Assembly: GCA_907163375.1 (NCBI GenBank)
Contig: CAJQUW010007434.1
Coordinates: 1 to 64,000, forward strand
Source: Prostheceraeus crozeri
Lineage: Eukaryota > Platyhelminthes > Polycladida > Euryleptidae
Reading direction: 5' to 3'
Length of the DNA: 64,000 nt
Made by a program: the position numbers and the translations under genes. Numbering within the stretch: position 1 is the stretch's first letter; every line of letters starts with the position of its first letter. The notes under the pieces are model-generated. The model did not search any database and was not told the origin of the DNA. It saw only the letters and a list, made by a program, of their open reading frames with translations. Positions 49,055-58,845 of this stretch are shown here, one piece after another.

Positions 49055-50518
49055 AAGCCATTAGTGTCGTGTCAGTCTTTAAGCATCAGGAGTTCGAATC
49101 TCCTTTCTCAGCGCTACAGAGATTTTGGAAGATGCAATAACTGACCGACCTAAATAGCCTATTACAAACATAGTGAAATTTCGATGTGGCAAAAGATGCT
49201 GTCCAACATGAATTCTATCGGTGCGCATAGTGGTATATGCAGCATCTTAGTTGAAGCGTAAGTTTCAGCATGCTGCGGTGAGAACGTTGCTCTCAATCGC
49301 CTGATATATTCCGTTGTGCAATATATGCCACAAAACATAGGTCATACTATGGTTCTGGAAATCCGCTGTCAGTAAATTCCTTTATCATTACAAACGTCAA
49401 GGTTGCTGATCCTCAACTCCCGGCGTGGGTGCCAACCCAATTTGAGTAAAAGTCAGCAGATACTCCGCAAGTTTAACTATCAGCCGAATGCAGTCCATGA
49501 CCAATTGCTGAAACGCAGATACTCTGACATGAAGGGGCGGTGGGTGGCATTTGAGGTTTTGACGGTGCAGTTTGGCAGCACCAACATGCATGCACCCCAC
49601 TTTGCTTGAATGTTTTTTCATTATCCCGGGCCAAAAGACAGATCACTCAGATGCATACTCGTAGTGCCCCGGTGAGATGAAGGGAGTGCTGCGAGCACAT
49701 ATCGCATGATCAAGTGGAAACATTGATATTTGGATTTTATTGACCGAGAGCTTTCAGAAAATGTATCATTTGTCATATTTTCATAATCTGATCGCGTAAA
49801 TACAATTGAGTAAGCGCACATGTTGCATGTACATGTATTTGGTCTATGCATGTGTCTCTGATCAAGTGGAAATATTTATGCTTGGATTTTATTGACCGAG
49901 AGCTTTCAGAAAATGTATCATTAGTCATGTGCTCTGTTTACTTTACACGAAATTACAGTGAAATGCCGTATTTTTGATTAGGCCTAATTGTAATCCGATG
50001 AATTGCATGAAATTAATGATTGAGAACATAATTTCAGTTTTACTACCCTTAGAATAGTCATGTTTACCATGTATGCTTTTCGACATTGGTTAGGTAATTT
50101 CTTGAATTAAACGATGATCGTTACATTTTTGACAGCAAATGAGAGATCTGCAGCGCGATCGTTGGGCTCTCCTGTTTCTATGATGTTCAGTATAATGGTC
50201 ATGGAGACAGTCGTTAATCTGACCCTCGGTCGGTTTGTCTCTGTTCATGTACAATCTCATTCTTGAAGTGGTCGAGTTCGATAGCAGAAGTTGTCAACAC
50301 GCGTGCATTCTGTCACTGCGATAAACGCTAGTCTAATCACACCCGAAGTCCCTCTCCTCTTCATTCGATAGGTCGAGGAGCTATTGATTGGCGAGGAGTG
50401 ATAAAGACCCCTCATTACGCACAGACAATCACGCACGAGTAATTCTTGAATTCAGTATGAGCAATCCTCGTGCGCAAATGAAGCATGCGTGCGTAAGACC
50501 GAGTCCCCATGTACATGT
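49055..50518. repeat. Dispersed 1.4-kb repeat, copy 2 (inverted)
   Basis: Inverse copy of 26088-27527. It starts CCATTAGTGTCGTGTCAGTC and ends near CGTGCGTAAGACCGAGTCCC. The T-arm-like hairpin (AGGAG TTCGAAT CTCCT, about 49088) is conserved in both copies. No coding frame. Confidence 0.75.
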
Positions 50519-50693
50519 GAAATTCTGAAGAAAATCGATTTTCAAAATCGTATAAGAAGTGATTTTCGGAAAATATTCCTACCTAACCATTTCAAAATTT
50601 TTAAAATACAGTGCTTCCCCCTTGGAAATGCAGTATGATAAATATAATTGGCAGGGATACAGTTTAAAATGAGTAAACGCATCATTTTGGTAT

Positions 50694-50870
50694 CATGAGG
50701 CACAACTGCTGCATAATAATAATTATTATCGATTGAGGCACAACCGCGTTTGTGAGGCACATTCGCGCTTTTGAGGCACAATTGTCACTTTTTATTTCGC
50801 AAGTGAGGCACAACTGTCACTTGTGAGGCACAACTGTCACTTCGGGTGAGGCACAACCGACGTTTATTAT
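50694..50870. repeat. GTGAGGCACAACTGTCACTT tandem repeat
   Basis: Six to seven degenerate copies of a unit of about 20-24 bp around TGAGGCACAAC, just outside the Polinton-like block. Confidence 0.8.
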
Positions 50871-50916
50871 TTTAATAATAATAATAATAAGAAAATTAAA
50901 CTTCTCTAGCTTCGCG

Positions 50917-50985
50917 TGGGAGTTTATACCTCTCGAACGGAAGTTTATACCTCCCGAACGGGAGTTTATACCTCCCGAACCAAAA
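50917..50985. repeat. GAACGGGAGTTTATACCTCCC tandem repeat
   Basis: Three to four 22-bp units. The copy closest to the leftward gene contains its last codons and stop, so the array looks like repeated duplication of the 3' end of that gene. Confidence 0.8.
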
Positions 50986-51769
50986 GATCTATCATAATCT
51001 CTTCACCTCCAAAATTTATTTCTTGTCCTTTTTCATCAGTGATTCTCATGTTAATGTTGTTAATAGTTTTTCTTGTAATAGGGAAATATATTAATGTTTG
51101 TGGAATTACATTTAGTCTATAACCAATGGGTACAGTAAAAGCTGGAAAACTGAATATTAAATTTGACAATTTACCATTTATATATCCTCCTTCAATAATG
51201 TCACAATGTACAACAATTGAATTTATTTCAGTTATTTTTGGAATCTTCTCACCTAAATGATAACCATGACTATAGGTTTGTTTATTAAATCCTAATAGCT
51301 TTGACAATGATCTATCATGATTAAAATCAACTTGATCATTTTCGTCTAAAGTAAATGAAAATTTATTAACTGCCGGTTCAACTGAAAAATGTAATTGTTT
51401 CTTATCTTTAAATGGTATACCTAAATATCTCTTAATTTCATTTGATATTGATTCAACTTCGTAGGAACCAGGAAGAAAAGTTAGTATTTTCCATGTTTTG
51501 CCTTTATCAGTAGAATATCTAAATTGATCATTCACATCTTTGATAACGTTTTGAATAGTGTTAAATGTGGAGAAACTAGTCAATGCAATTTGATAATTTT
51601 TATTTTGTTCCAAATGTAGAATGGGTTCTAAATTACAAGTGTGTGATGAAGTAGTTGTTATAATTTTTAACGTCGTACTAAATTTTGATGAACCCAAAAT
51701 CTCTGTTAGATTTTCTAAATGATTATTAATTTTGTCTAAATCTGCTGATGATAATTCTCTCGAAGACAT
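50966..51769 (-). CDS. Polinton minor capsid (penton)-like protein
   Basis: 267 codons, ATG at 51769. Seen: NKNYQIALTSFSTFNTIQNV near residue 55, LPGSYEVESISNEIKRYLGI near 100, LSKLLGFNKQ near 155, SIVVHCDIIEGGYINGKLSN near 185, and the C-terminal MRITDEKGQEINFGGEEIMI. This order matches the single jelly-roll minor capsid (penton) protein of Polintons and adintoviruses as I remember it: YQIALTGF-TYNSI, SI-LLGF, IDCNI, then DQ-G-INF-GE. The role would be the pentameric vertex of the virion. The gene is AT-rich and looks whole. It is convergent with the Ty3 element's 5' side. Confidence 0.75.
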   Translation of the reverse strand: MSSRELSSADLDKINNHLENLTEILGSSKFSTTLKIITTTSSHTCNLEPILHLEQNKNYQIALTSFSTFNTIQNVIKDVNDQFRYSTDKGKTWKILTFLPGSYEVESISNEIKRYLGIPFKDKKQLHFSVEPAVNKFSFTLDENDQVDFNHDRSLSKLLGFNKQTYSHGYHLGEKIPKITEINSIVVHCDIIEGGYINGKLSNLIFSFPAFTVPIGYRLNVIPQTLIYFPITRKTINNINMRITDEKGQEINFGGEEIMIDLLVREV

Positions 51770-51885
51770 TTTTTAGTTAAAATTTTGAATAAATATTTTT
51801 TTATAAAAAAATTAAAAACAACAACATATTTCAGCTACACTTTTATAATCCTCTTCATTTATAATCTCCTTTTCTAACAGTCTTT

Positions 51886-54800
51886 TGTTGCAAATTGTAC
51901 CTTATGTCTAATTTCTATGTGTGTGTTTTAGTAGCATGTTTTAATTACATGCACCTTGTAAAGTTATCTGAAATAAACCTTTCGAGTATTGGTTTCACTT
52001 TCGTGTGCCATGCTTGCAACAACACCTTCGTTCTGACAACATTGATTTCATGTATACTTAAATTATTCATGCTATTTAATTCAATACAATACAAACTACA
52101 TCAATTGGCGTCGCGAGCAGGATGAATTTGCTGACTTAGTAATGTATACCGATCTTTCCGGTTCACACATTAAGAAGTTTCTCACAGTTGCCGATTCTCA
52201 TGCACTGAATGAAGTTGAATTTATTATTGACACGGGTAGCCCTCATTCATTTATTTCGATCGAGAACATCTTTTGTTTCAAGGAGAAGATATGTCCAGCA
52301 ACCAGAAGTTGTCGAGGCATTACCGGTCATACATACACGTACTACGGTGAAATCGACTTGTTTGTTGAAAATTCTCATAAAGCAAAATTCTGTGTTTGTG
52401 AAGGTCTCAACATACTCGGATGGAAAGATATATGCATACTCTATCCACAGATTGCTGAAATATTGAATCGACGTCCAGGTCAACTTATATCTGATGAGAT
52501 TGTGCGTCTTCTAAATTCCACGACGGATTTTTCCTCACTTAGCACGCTTATTGAGACCGTTTCCCAGAGTTCAGGTGGTTTGAAGGTCGATCCGATCCAT
52601 ATTGATTGCGAAATTACTGAGCCTGTTTTTCATAAGTGTCGTCCTTTGGCGTATGGATTACGTGATTCAGTGAAAGCAAACCTTGAGAAGCTGGAGAAGT
52701 CCGGTATTGTTGAGAAGGTCAATAGTTCAAGGTGGGCCACACCTATTGTGTGTCCCATTAAGGCAAACGGTACTGTTCGCATTTGCGGAGACTATAAGGT
52801 CACAGTGAACCCTTTTTTGCGCCAACGAGCGTGTACAACACCCGAGCCTGAAGACATTTTCACACAGTTATCGAACTCCAGCGTGTTCAGTCGAATTGAT
52901 TTGGAGAACGCTTTCCTTCAGTTGCCTTTGGATGAGCAGTCGCGCGAGCTCAGCACCATAAACACTCCATTCGGTCTCTATTCGTATAGGTTTCTCCCGT
53001 TTGGCATGACGATTTCACCTAGTGTATTTCAAGAGACTATTGACAAGATTCTGTCAGGCATTGGTAATGTGGTAGCCTACCAAGATGATGTGGTAATTCA
53101 TTCCAAAGATCGAGAATCCCACATGCACACATTGACTACTGTTTTGAAACGTTTCTGTGAATACAACGTCAAGATCAACAAGACCAAAAGTGTTTTTGCG
53201 GTTGAGAAAATCAAATATTTAGGTTTCGTTTTATCGAAAGATGGAATTCATCCAGATGTTGACAAGTTTGATCCTATCATTAAGTCTCCTGATCCTACTT
53301 CCGTTACCGAATTACAGTCAATTCTCGGTTCATTGCAGTACTACAGCCGATTTCATGCATCTTTCGCAGACACAGCCGCTCCTTTGTTTGATCTTTGTAA
53401 GTCTGAACATGTATTCGAGTGGACTCCTGACCATAGTCGTAGATTAAAAGCCTTGAAAGAAATGGTTTTTAGTGGTCTATTGCAACCCTTTAGGAAAGGC
53501 GTTGATACCAAAGTCATTTGTGACGCATCGGAGTATGCTATTGGTGGCATGTTGGAGCAGGAAGGCAGACCAGTGATATGTGTTTCGCGTAAGTTGTCTA
53601 AGAGTGAACGGGGGTACTCTCAAACTCAGAAGGAGGCTCTCGCGTTAGTATGGTGTATTAAGAGACTGCACAAGTTTTTGTATGGATTGCGTTTTACTAT
53701 TGTCACTGACCATCAGTCGTTGTCTTATATTTTCCATCCTCAGAAGTCACTACAGAAAGGAACGTCGCACATGCTGCAAAGATGGGCTATTCATTTATCC
53801 CAATACAGTTATGACATTGAATACCGCAGCGGGAAGAAGATTCCACAAGCAGATTTCCTATCAAGATTTTCCCATTTTAGTGATTCGAATGATCTAGATG
53901 ATGATACTGCTCTTTTCGTGAATCCACTGACTATTGATGCTAAGAATTTAGCAGATGAGACGAAACGATATTACAGTAATGTACTCTACGCCCTTCGCCA
54001 AGGTTGGTCGTGTAGAGCGAAGAAATTGTTCCACAATATATATATTCATCGTGATGAATTGAGTGTCACGCCTGAAGGTTTTCTTTGTTTTCGCGAGATG
54101 ATCATTATTCCTCCTGTTCTACGAAAAGAAGTATTGACCCATTTACATTCTACTCACCTCAGTGTCGAACACATGAAGTCTCTCAGTCGCCTCACATGCT
54201 GGTGGCCGACAGTCAATGCAGACATTGAAAATTTTGTCAGTTGTTGCGATAATTGTAAAGAAAAAAAGAGAGCCAGGACATCACAGCTTAAATCATGGCC
54301 ATTGACATACGATAGGATGCAAAGAATACATGCTGATTATGCTGGTCCCATTAAGGGGTATTATTTCCTTGTTGTCATTGATTCTTATTCGAAGTGGCCG
54401 GAGGTGTTTATCACTCGTGAAGCTACTGCCGATTTCACAGAAAGATGTTTGAGGTCATTCTTTGCCAGAGAAGGTGTGCCACAGGTCTTGGTCACTGATA
54501 ACGGTTCACATTTTGCGGGTAATTTGAAAAATTGGCTCCAGAGTATTCATGTGACACATTTGCACACGGCACCCCGACATCCACAGTCGAACGGGCTAGC
54601 CGAAAACTTCGTGAAGTCGTTGAAGTATGCTATTTCGGCAGTAATCAAAGAAGTTAATACGTTTTATGAATTGCAAAACTTTGTACTGAACTTTCTATTT
54701 CAATACCGTAACTGTGAACATCACACCACACGTCAGCGACCTAGTGTTCTTTTTAGAGGTAGTGCTTTGAGAAGTCAGGTGATAGGTAGTTCGAAGGTGA

Positions 54801-55450
54801 CGTTTAGAAGAGGTAATGACATGCGTCTATGCAACGGTATAGTTCTTCAGAAGTTGGGAAACAGAATGATGACGATCATGGATGCCGCAGATGGATCCGT
54901 TCATAGGAGGCACATAGATCAATTGACATTCGTGAAAGATTCGGTTGAGTTAAGAGAGGGTGTAGAGAGGATTGAACGAGAAATGGTGGAAACTAGAGAT
55001 AGTTCTGATTTTAGGACCACAAATTCGGTTGAAGCGCATACTGGCACTAACACTCTTACACAGCAGCAGTTAGACAACACAAATGCTACATCAGCACCTT
55101 TTCACGCTACAAGTCCCGAGAGAGAGTCTTGGAGCAGTCCCGATCAGAGCGAGCCGAAGCCGAGGAGAAGTTCCGAAGTCGAGACTAGAAGTCCCGAATG
55201 CGAGCAGACGAGAAGTTGGAGATCCGAGAATGTTGGTGGACAGATTGTGGACAATGGAAGACCTAGGCGTAATCGTGTTGAACGCCATTCAGTGACTGCT
55301 GATGACAATCCTATTCGTACCGGTTCTGGTCGTTGTGTTAGGCGACCTGAGCGGTTGGATCTGTGACACTAAAGCTCTAAATTACTTCTTGGTGATTACC
55401 GTTCATTTCACACGTACAACAAACATTGACACTAATGTCTGCTATTTTTC
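51886..55450 (+). mobile_element. Ty3/Gypsy retroelement inserted in the Polinton-like block (fossil)
   Basis: Parts seen: a probable LTR of about 215 bp (51886-52100, starting TGTTG, containing AATAAA, ending TACA), a tRNA-primer-site-like leader TTGGCGTCGCGAGCAGG (52105), and one long pol frame (52142-55366). A matching second LTR and a gag region were not recognised, so the right boundary is uncertain. The pol frame is uninterrupted, which indicates a recent insertion. It lies on the strand opposite to the flanking Polinton-like genes. Confidence 0.7.
52142..55366 (+). CDS. Ty3/Gypsy pol polyprotein (fossil)
   Basis: 1074 codons. Domain order: aspartic protease (FIIDTGSPHSFIS, about residue 28), reverse transcriptase (WATPIVCPIKANGTVRICGD; FSRIDLENAFLQLP; the YQDD active site near residue 315), RNase H (CDASEYAIGGMLEQ; YSQTQKEALALVW), zinc-binding HHCC region and integrase core (HADYAGPIKGYY; VTDNGSHFAG; PRHPQSNGLAENF), then a C-terminal tail of about 150 residues rich in Ser, Arg and Glu. 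The PR-RT-RH-IN order places it in Ty3/Gypsy (Metaviridae). It looks whole across pol. Confidence 0.9.
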   Translation: MYTDLSGSHIKKFLTVADSHALNEVEFIIDTGSPHSFISIENIFCFKEKICPATRSCRGITGHTYTYYGEIDLFVENSHKAKFCVCEGLNILGWKDICILYPQIAEILNRRPGQLISDEIVRLLNSTTDFSSLSTLIETVSQSSGGLKVDPIHIDCEITEPVFHKCRPLAYGLRDSVKANLEKLEKSGIVEKVNSSRWATPIVCPIKANGTVRICGDYKVTVNPFLRQRACTTPEPEDIFTQLSNSSVFSRIDLENAFLQLPLDEQSRELSTINTPFGLYSYRFLPFGMTISPSVFQETIDKILSGIGNVVAYQDDVVIHSKDRESHMHTLTTVLKRFCEYNVKINKTKSVFAVEKIKYLGFVLSKDGIHPDVDKFDPIIKSPDPTSVTELQSILGSLQYYSRFHASFADTAAPLFDLCKSEHVFEWTPDHSRRLKALKEMVFSGLLQPFRKGVDTKVICDASEYAIGGMLEQEGRPVICVSRKLSKSERGYSQTQKEALALVWCIKRLHKFLYGLRFTIVTDHQSLSYIFHPQKSLQKGTSHMLQRWAIHLSQYSYDIEYRSGKKIPQADFLSRFSHFSDSNDLDDDTALFVNPLTIDAKNLADETKRYYSNVLYALRQGWSCRAKKLFHNIYIHRDELSVTPEGFLCFREMIIIPPVLRKEVLTHLHSTHLSVEHMKSLSRLTCWWPTVNADIENFVSCCDNCKEKKRARTSQLKSWPLTYDRMQRIHADYAGPIKGYYFLVVIDSYSKWPEVFITREATADFTERCLRSFFAREGVPQVLVTDNGSHFAGNLKNWLQSIHVTHLHTAPRHPQSNGLAENFVKSLKYAISAVIKEVNTFYELQNFVLNFLFQYRNCEHHTTRQRPSVLFRGSALRSQVIGSSKVTFRRGNDMRLCNGIVLQKLGNRMMTIMDAADGSVHRRHIDQLTFVKDSVELREGVERIEREMVETRDSSDFRTTNSVEAHTGTNTLTQQQLDNTNATSAPFHATSPERESWSSPDQSEPKPRRSSEVETRSPECEQTRSWRSENVGGQIVDNGRPRRNRVERHSVTADDNPIRTGSGRCVRRPERLDL

Positions 55451-56234
55451 TCTTCTGGTAAGATCCCTTTTTAAAAGGGGGAGATCTTTTCAATATAGCA
55501 TGAATTTCATTGAAACTAGAATTATGTCCTTCTTTTATTGCAGATATTAAAATATTTAATCTATTTAGTAATTCTTGTGGATCATCTGGTAAAAATACAG
55601 TTGTTTCTGTTTTAAAACCTTTCCCTACTTTAACTCCCGTTGATAATAAATTTTGTAATTGTTTATAACGTCTAAGAGATTTTGCTGCACCAACTCTATC
55701 TAACATAGCTTTATATTTTATGAGATCTCCTACAGCATAATTATTTAAATCTGCTCCCCTTAAAAGATCAACAAAATTTCTATCTAAACTAAAAGCATAT
55801 TTATCTGGTGAAAAAATTAAACCTCGAAAAGGTTGTGGAAATATTTCTTTTTGTCCGAGATAAAATCTAGGTTTTGTTTTTCCATCTATAAATGAAATAG
55901 AATGTTCAAATTGCATAGATTTTGGTAATTTCTTATTAATGTTTGATTCTAATAATCCATAGTCATCTAATATAGTTTTGTGCTCTGGATCTGTTATATT
56001 AATTTGTTTATCATTATTTACAAGTTCTTTTTCAAGATTTTTAAATGGTTTCATAGTTTTTTCAAAATCAGTTTTTACTTGTTCGGTTTGCTGCATTTTT
56101 TCAAACATATCAGATTGAATACCAGCTTTTATCATTCCATGTTGAAGATGATTTTCTTTCATAATATTTCTTTGTTTTATTAACTCTTCTAATTGTTTTA
56201 TTCTTTTAAAATTATCAGCTCTAATTTTATCCAT
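55377..56234 (-). CDS. Polinton-associated coiled-coil protein
   Basis: The ATG at 56234 (MDKIRADNFKRIKQLEELIK) is preferred to the one at 56300 because the extra residues are low-complexity. The N-terminal about 100 residues are predicted coiled coil by heptad pattern. The second half (PRFYLGQKEIFPQPFRGLIF, DLIKYKAMLDRVGAAKSLRR, DDPQELLNRLNILISAIKEG) resembles a conserved Polinton/adintovirus accessory protein. Its role is unknown, probably virion-associated. The frame's distal end is close to the right edge of the Ty3 insertion, so the true end is uncertain. Confidence 0.6.
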   Translation of the reverse strand: MDKIRADNFKRIKQLEELIKQRNIMKENHLQHGMIKAGIQSDMFEKMQQTEQVKTDFEKTMKPFKNLEKELVNNDKQINITDPEHKTILDDYGLLESNINKKLPKSMQFEHSISFIDGKTKPRFYLGQKEIFPQPFRGLIFSPDKYAFSLDRNFVDLLRGADLNNYAVGDLIKYKAMLDRVGAAKSLRRYKQLQNLLSTGVKVGKGFKTETTVFLPDDPQELLNRLNILISAIKEGHNSSFNEIHAILKRSPPFKKGSYQKRKIADISVNVCCTCEMNGNHQEVI

Positions 56235-56355
56235 TTTTAAAATATAATATTTGAATTTTGTGGTAACATTGGAATACAACAAAAACATTTTACTGAACAA
56301 ATTATTTTTTTATTGCTTTGTTGTCTGACATCTTTTCGTTTAAAGATTTCTCGTT

Positions 56356-57114
56356 TTAAGTTTTGTCTAATAAATTTTTGTTGAATAAAGTTTTGCTCAA
56401 ATTTTCGCTTAAAGTTTTTAGCTCTTCTAAAAAAATTTTGTCATTTTCTTCATTAGAAATTTTACCACCAGTAAAAGTTTTACCATCACTCGAAATTTTG
56501 CCATCCTGTTTATTCTTATCATCAACTTTTTCTGACTGTAATTGAAATGATATTTGATTTACTTCATTAGCTATTTGATCAAATTTTTCAATCTCATCTA
56601 ACGCAATAACATTATCATCACATACTCTTTGAAAGTAGTAATGTAGTTTATCATAGACTTCTTTAATATGTAAATGCTTAGTTTTTAATGATTTTCGTTT
56701 CTTAGTTATTAAAGATTTATCTAACATTGTAACAAGTGAAGTTACAAAAACACCCGTACCTGTTAAAGCTGTAGCAACTACTGGAATTACTAAAACACCT
56801 GAAGATATAACAATTGTTAAAGCACCTAAACTTATTGTTAAGAATATGCCAATTCCTTGTGTTACATTCTTAACTTTAGACCATCTCTTTCTTAATTTTT
56901 TATAATGCTCTAATCTTAATAATAATTGAGATTCTTTATCTTTCATATACCTAACTCTGTCTTTATGTTTTTCTTTATTCATCTTTTCGATGTTTATCTT
57001 TTCAATGTTCATTAAAGTAGAACTACGTTCATATGATAACGAAGGATATATTCTTGCGGTTTCTTCCACTTTTATTCCTTCCATTTCTGAGGCTTCCCCC
57101 GTTGAGGTTTCCAT
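56356..57114 (-). CDS. Polinton-associated membrane protein
   Basis: 252 codons, ATG at 57114. Residues about 40-85 are basic and helical. Then two adjacent hydrophobic segments (VTQGIGIFLTISLGALTIVI and VLVIPVVATALTGTGVFVTS) form a membrane hairpin. A second helical region (HIKEVYDKLHYYFQRV, ALDEIEKFDQIANEV) and a low-complexity tail with GKISSDGK-type repeats follow. Helix, two-TM hairpin and helix is the layout of small membrane proteins often found beside Polinton capsid genes, somewhat like SLATT proteins. It is in the same direction as, and 121 bp upstream of, the coiled-coil gene, so possibly co-expressed. Confidence 0.6.
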   Translation of the reverse strand: METSTGEASEMEGIKVEETARIYPSLSYERSSTLMNIEKINIEKMNKEKHKDRVRYMKDKESQLLLRLEHYKKLRKRWSKVKNVTQGIGIFLTISLGALTIVISSGVLVIPVVATALTGTGVFVTSLVTMLDKSLITKKRKSLKTKHLHIKEVYDKLHYYFQRVCDDNVIALDEIEKFDQIANEVNQISFQLQSEKVDDKNKQDGKISSDGKTFTGGKISNEENDKIFLEELKTLSENLSKTLFNKNLLDKT

Positions 57115-57454
57115 TTTTTAAAGAAATATTTTGAATACTATCTTCTGGTATATTAGGACTACGTGATTTTTTTTGGTCTACCTGAATTTTCATCTACCTA
57201 CATTTTCGGCCTTCGGCTACGTGATATTTTTCGTCCACGTGATATTTTTTAGATTACGTGATATTTTAAGACCGCCTAAATTTTCGATTACGTGATATTT
57301 TGAGACCGCCTAAATTTTTGAATTTTTGTTTTTTTTTATGAAAATTTGTCACTACCCAAATTTTTGCCCTTCGGCCTTCGGCCACGTGAAATTTGAAGTC
57401 TACCTAAATTCTTGGAATTTTTGAAATTTTGATTTTTGAAAAAAACCCGCAAAA
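57115..57454. promoter_or_regulatory. Upstream region of the leftward genes, ACGTGATATTTT repeats
   Basis: Five or more copies of (T)ACGTGATATTTT or a near form, alternating with GACCGCCTAAATTTT and CCTTCGGCC blocks. Its location directly upstream of the membrane-protein ATG makes it the likely promoter or leader region. No function can be assigned to the repeats from sequence. Confidence 0.4.
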
Positions 57455-57504
57455 GTGACACCCGGCGCAAGCGAAGCGAAGCAAAGCGTTGCGCCGGATG
57501 TCAC
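57455..57504. repeat. Strong GC-rich hairpin
   Basis: Arms GTGACACCCGGCGCAA (57455-57470) and TTGCGCCGGATGTCAC (57489-57504) pair at all but one position around a loop of GCGAAGCGAAGC repeats. It is in AT-rich surroundings between divergent gene blocks. Confidence 0.8.
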
Positions 57505-57517
57505 ACTATATACTACT

Positions 57518-58055
57518 AGTGTCAGAGTGACTTTGTATTGACAAAATTTTGAAAATTTTCCAAAGTGTGACATTTCGACCTGGGACCCTGATCAAAGTTT
57601 GTTTCATCAAATTTCACTGACCCCCCCCCCGACAGCGATCTTCTAACTTTGGTTCTAGTGGACGGATTTTGTCTTACAGCTATTCGTTTGAAAGAGGAGA
57701 AAAACCACTTGACGACATTTTTTGTTGCGAGTCAATCGGACCAGCCGTTCAAAAGTTAGAGCTGTTACAAGATTTTAGGTCGGAGCTCACCTGAAAAAAT
57801 CCTAAGTGTCAGAGTGACTTTGTATGGGTAAAATTTTGAAAATTTTCCAAAGTGTGGCATTTCGACCTGGGACCTTCACCAAAACATTTTTCATCAAATT
57901 TCTCCGAACGAGGGGGGGAGGGGGGAGGTCAGTGAAATTTGATGAAAAATGTTTTGGTAAAGGTCCCAGGTCGAAATTCGGAAGTTTTAAATTTTTCAAA
58001 ATTTTCGCCACACTGGAGCTCTCACACTTAGGAATTTTTTCACTTGCGACATGTT
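57518..58055. repeat. Direct and inverted copies of an AGTGTCAGAGTGA block
   Basis: Block 57518-57630 (AGTGTCAGAGTGACTTTGTA ... CATTTCGACCTGGGACC ... CATCAAATTTCAC) is repeated directly from 57804 and again in inverse orientation up to about 58038. The second and third copies form a palindrome with arms of about 120 bp (57790-58050) around a G-rich centre (57908-57925). Polinton termini characteristically begin AG, and the block sits where leftward and rightward gene blocks diverge. Confidence 0.7.
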
Positions 58056-58214
58056 ACATGGACATGTGCTGACGCACCAACTTCCCGTGGTCATATGAGA
58101 ATGGTACGGGTGTCATATGATAGAGAATGATGAGACGAATCGTTTGCAACAAACCGCATGTCGCTACGATGAATACTTTCGGAGATAGAGCCATTTTAAG
58201 TTTTCTTCCGAGCA

Positions 58215-58222
58215 TATATAAA
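58215..58222 (+). promoter_or_regulatory. TATA box of the coiled-coil gene
   Basis: TATATAAA, about 30 bp before a TTTCATCACTTCATC stretch that could be the initiator. A candidate 5' untranslated exon follows and ends at the donor GAG/GTAAGC (58264). Confidence 0.6.
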
Positions 58223-58263
58223 CCCCCGACAACGTAAGTTTCATCACTTCATCGAAAGACGAG

Positions 58264-58826
58264 GTAAGCGACGGTCGTCGCTCTGAGCTCCCGATATCGG
58301 GTGTTTCAAAGGACTCTATCTTTTGAAGTAGGCAAGCTATCTTCTTACTTCAAAGTTTGTGTGATAGAGTTTGATAGTGTCTTTGATACTGATAAAATTT
58401 TTTAAAAGTAGTATGAGTAGTAAAATGCGGAATTTTTTACAAATTCTTAACTTTCAGTTTTTTCAAAGTTTTAACATGTAGACTAAGGTTTTCAAGTATG
58501 CTGAGTTCAAATCTGCTATCAGATTTGAAATTTAACTAAGTCTAAGGCAGCTTTGAGGCGTTAGATCCCAGCTACTGATCACTACCTTTGACTCGGCGTT
58601 GCTGTTACCACTTCGGGGCAGTGACAATGATGTCTTCAGCTGTAAATAGCGGGTATCGGGGAAGATCTCTCACTTCCCTAGTGATCAGTACAAGGCCTTC
58701 GGGCTGTCGACGGGATCGAGTGCCACTCACTACACTCAAATCTATCATTCCTCACTAAGTGTAATGCTTTAGGAATATGACTGTACTACATGATTCCAAA
58801 CTTATACAAATTTCATTATCTTACAG
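58264..58826 (+). other. Candidate 5' UTR intron
   Basis: Donor GAG/GTAAGC at 58264 and acceptor TATCTTACAG ending 58826, 20 bp before the ATG at 58846. The interior has no coding frame, and a CTAGTGATCAGTA motif appears in both orientations (58572 and 58678 areas). Confidence 0.5.
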
Positions 58827-58845
58827 TTAACAAGAAATCTCAGGC

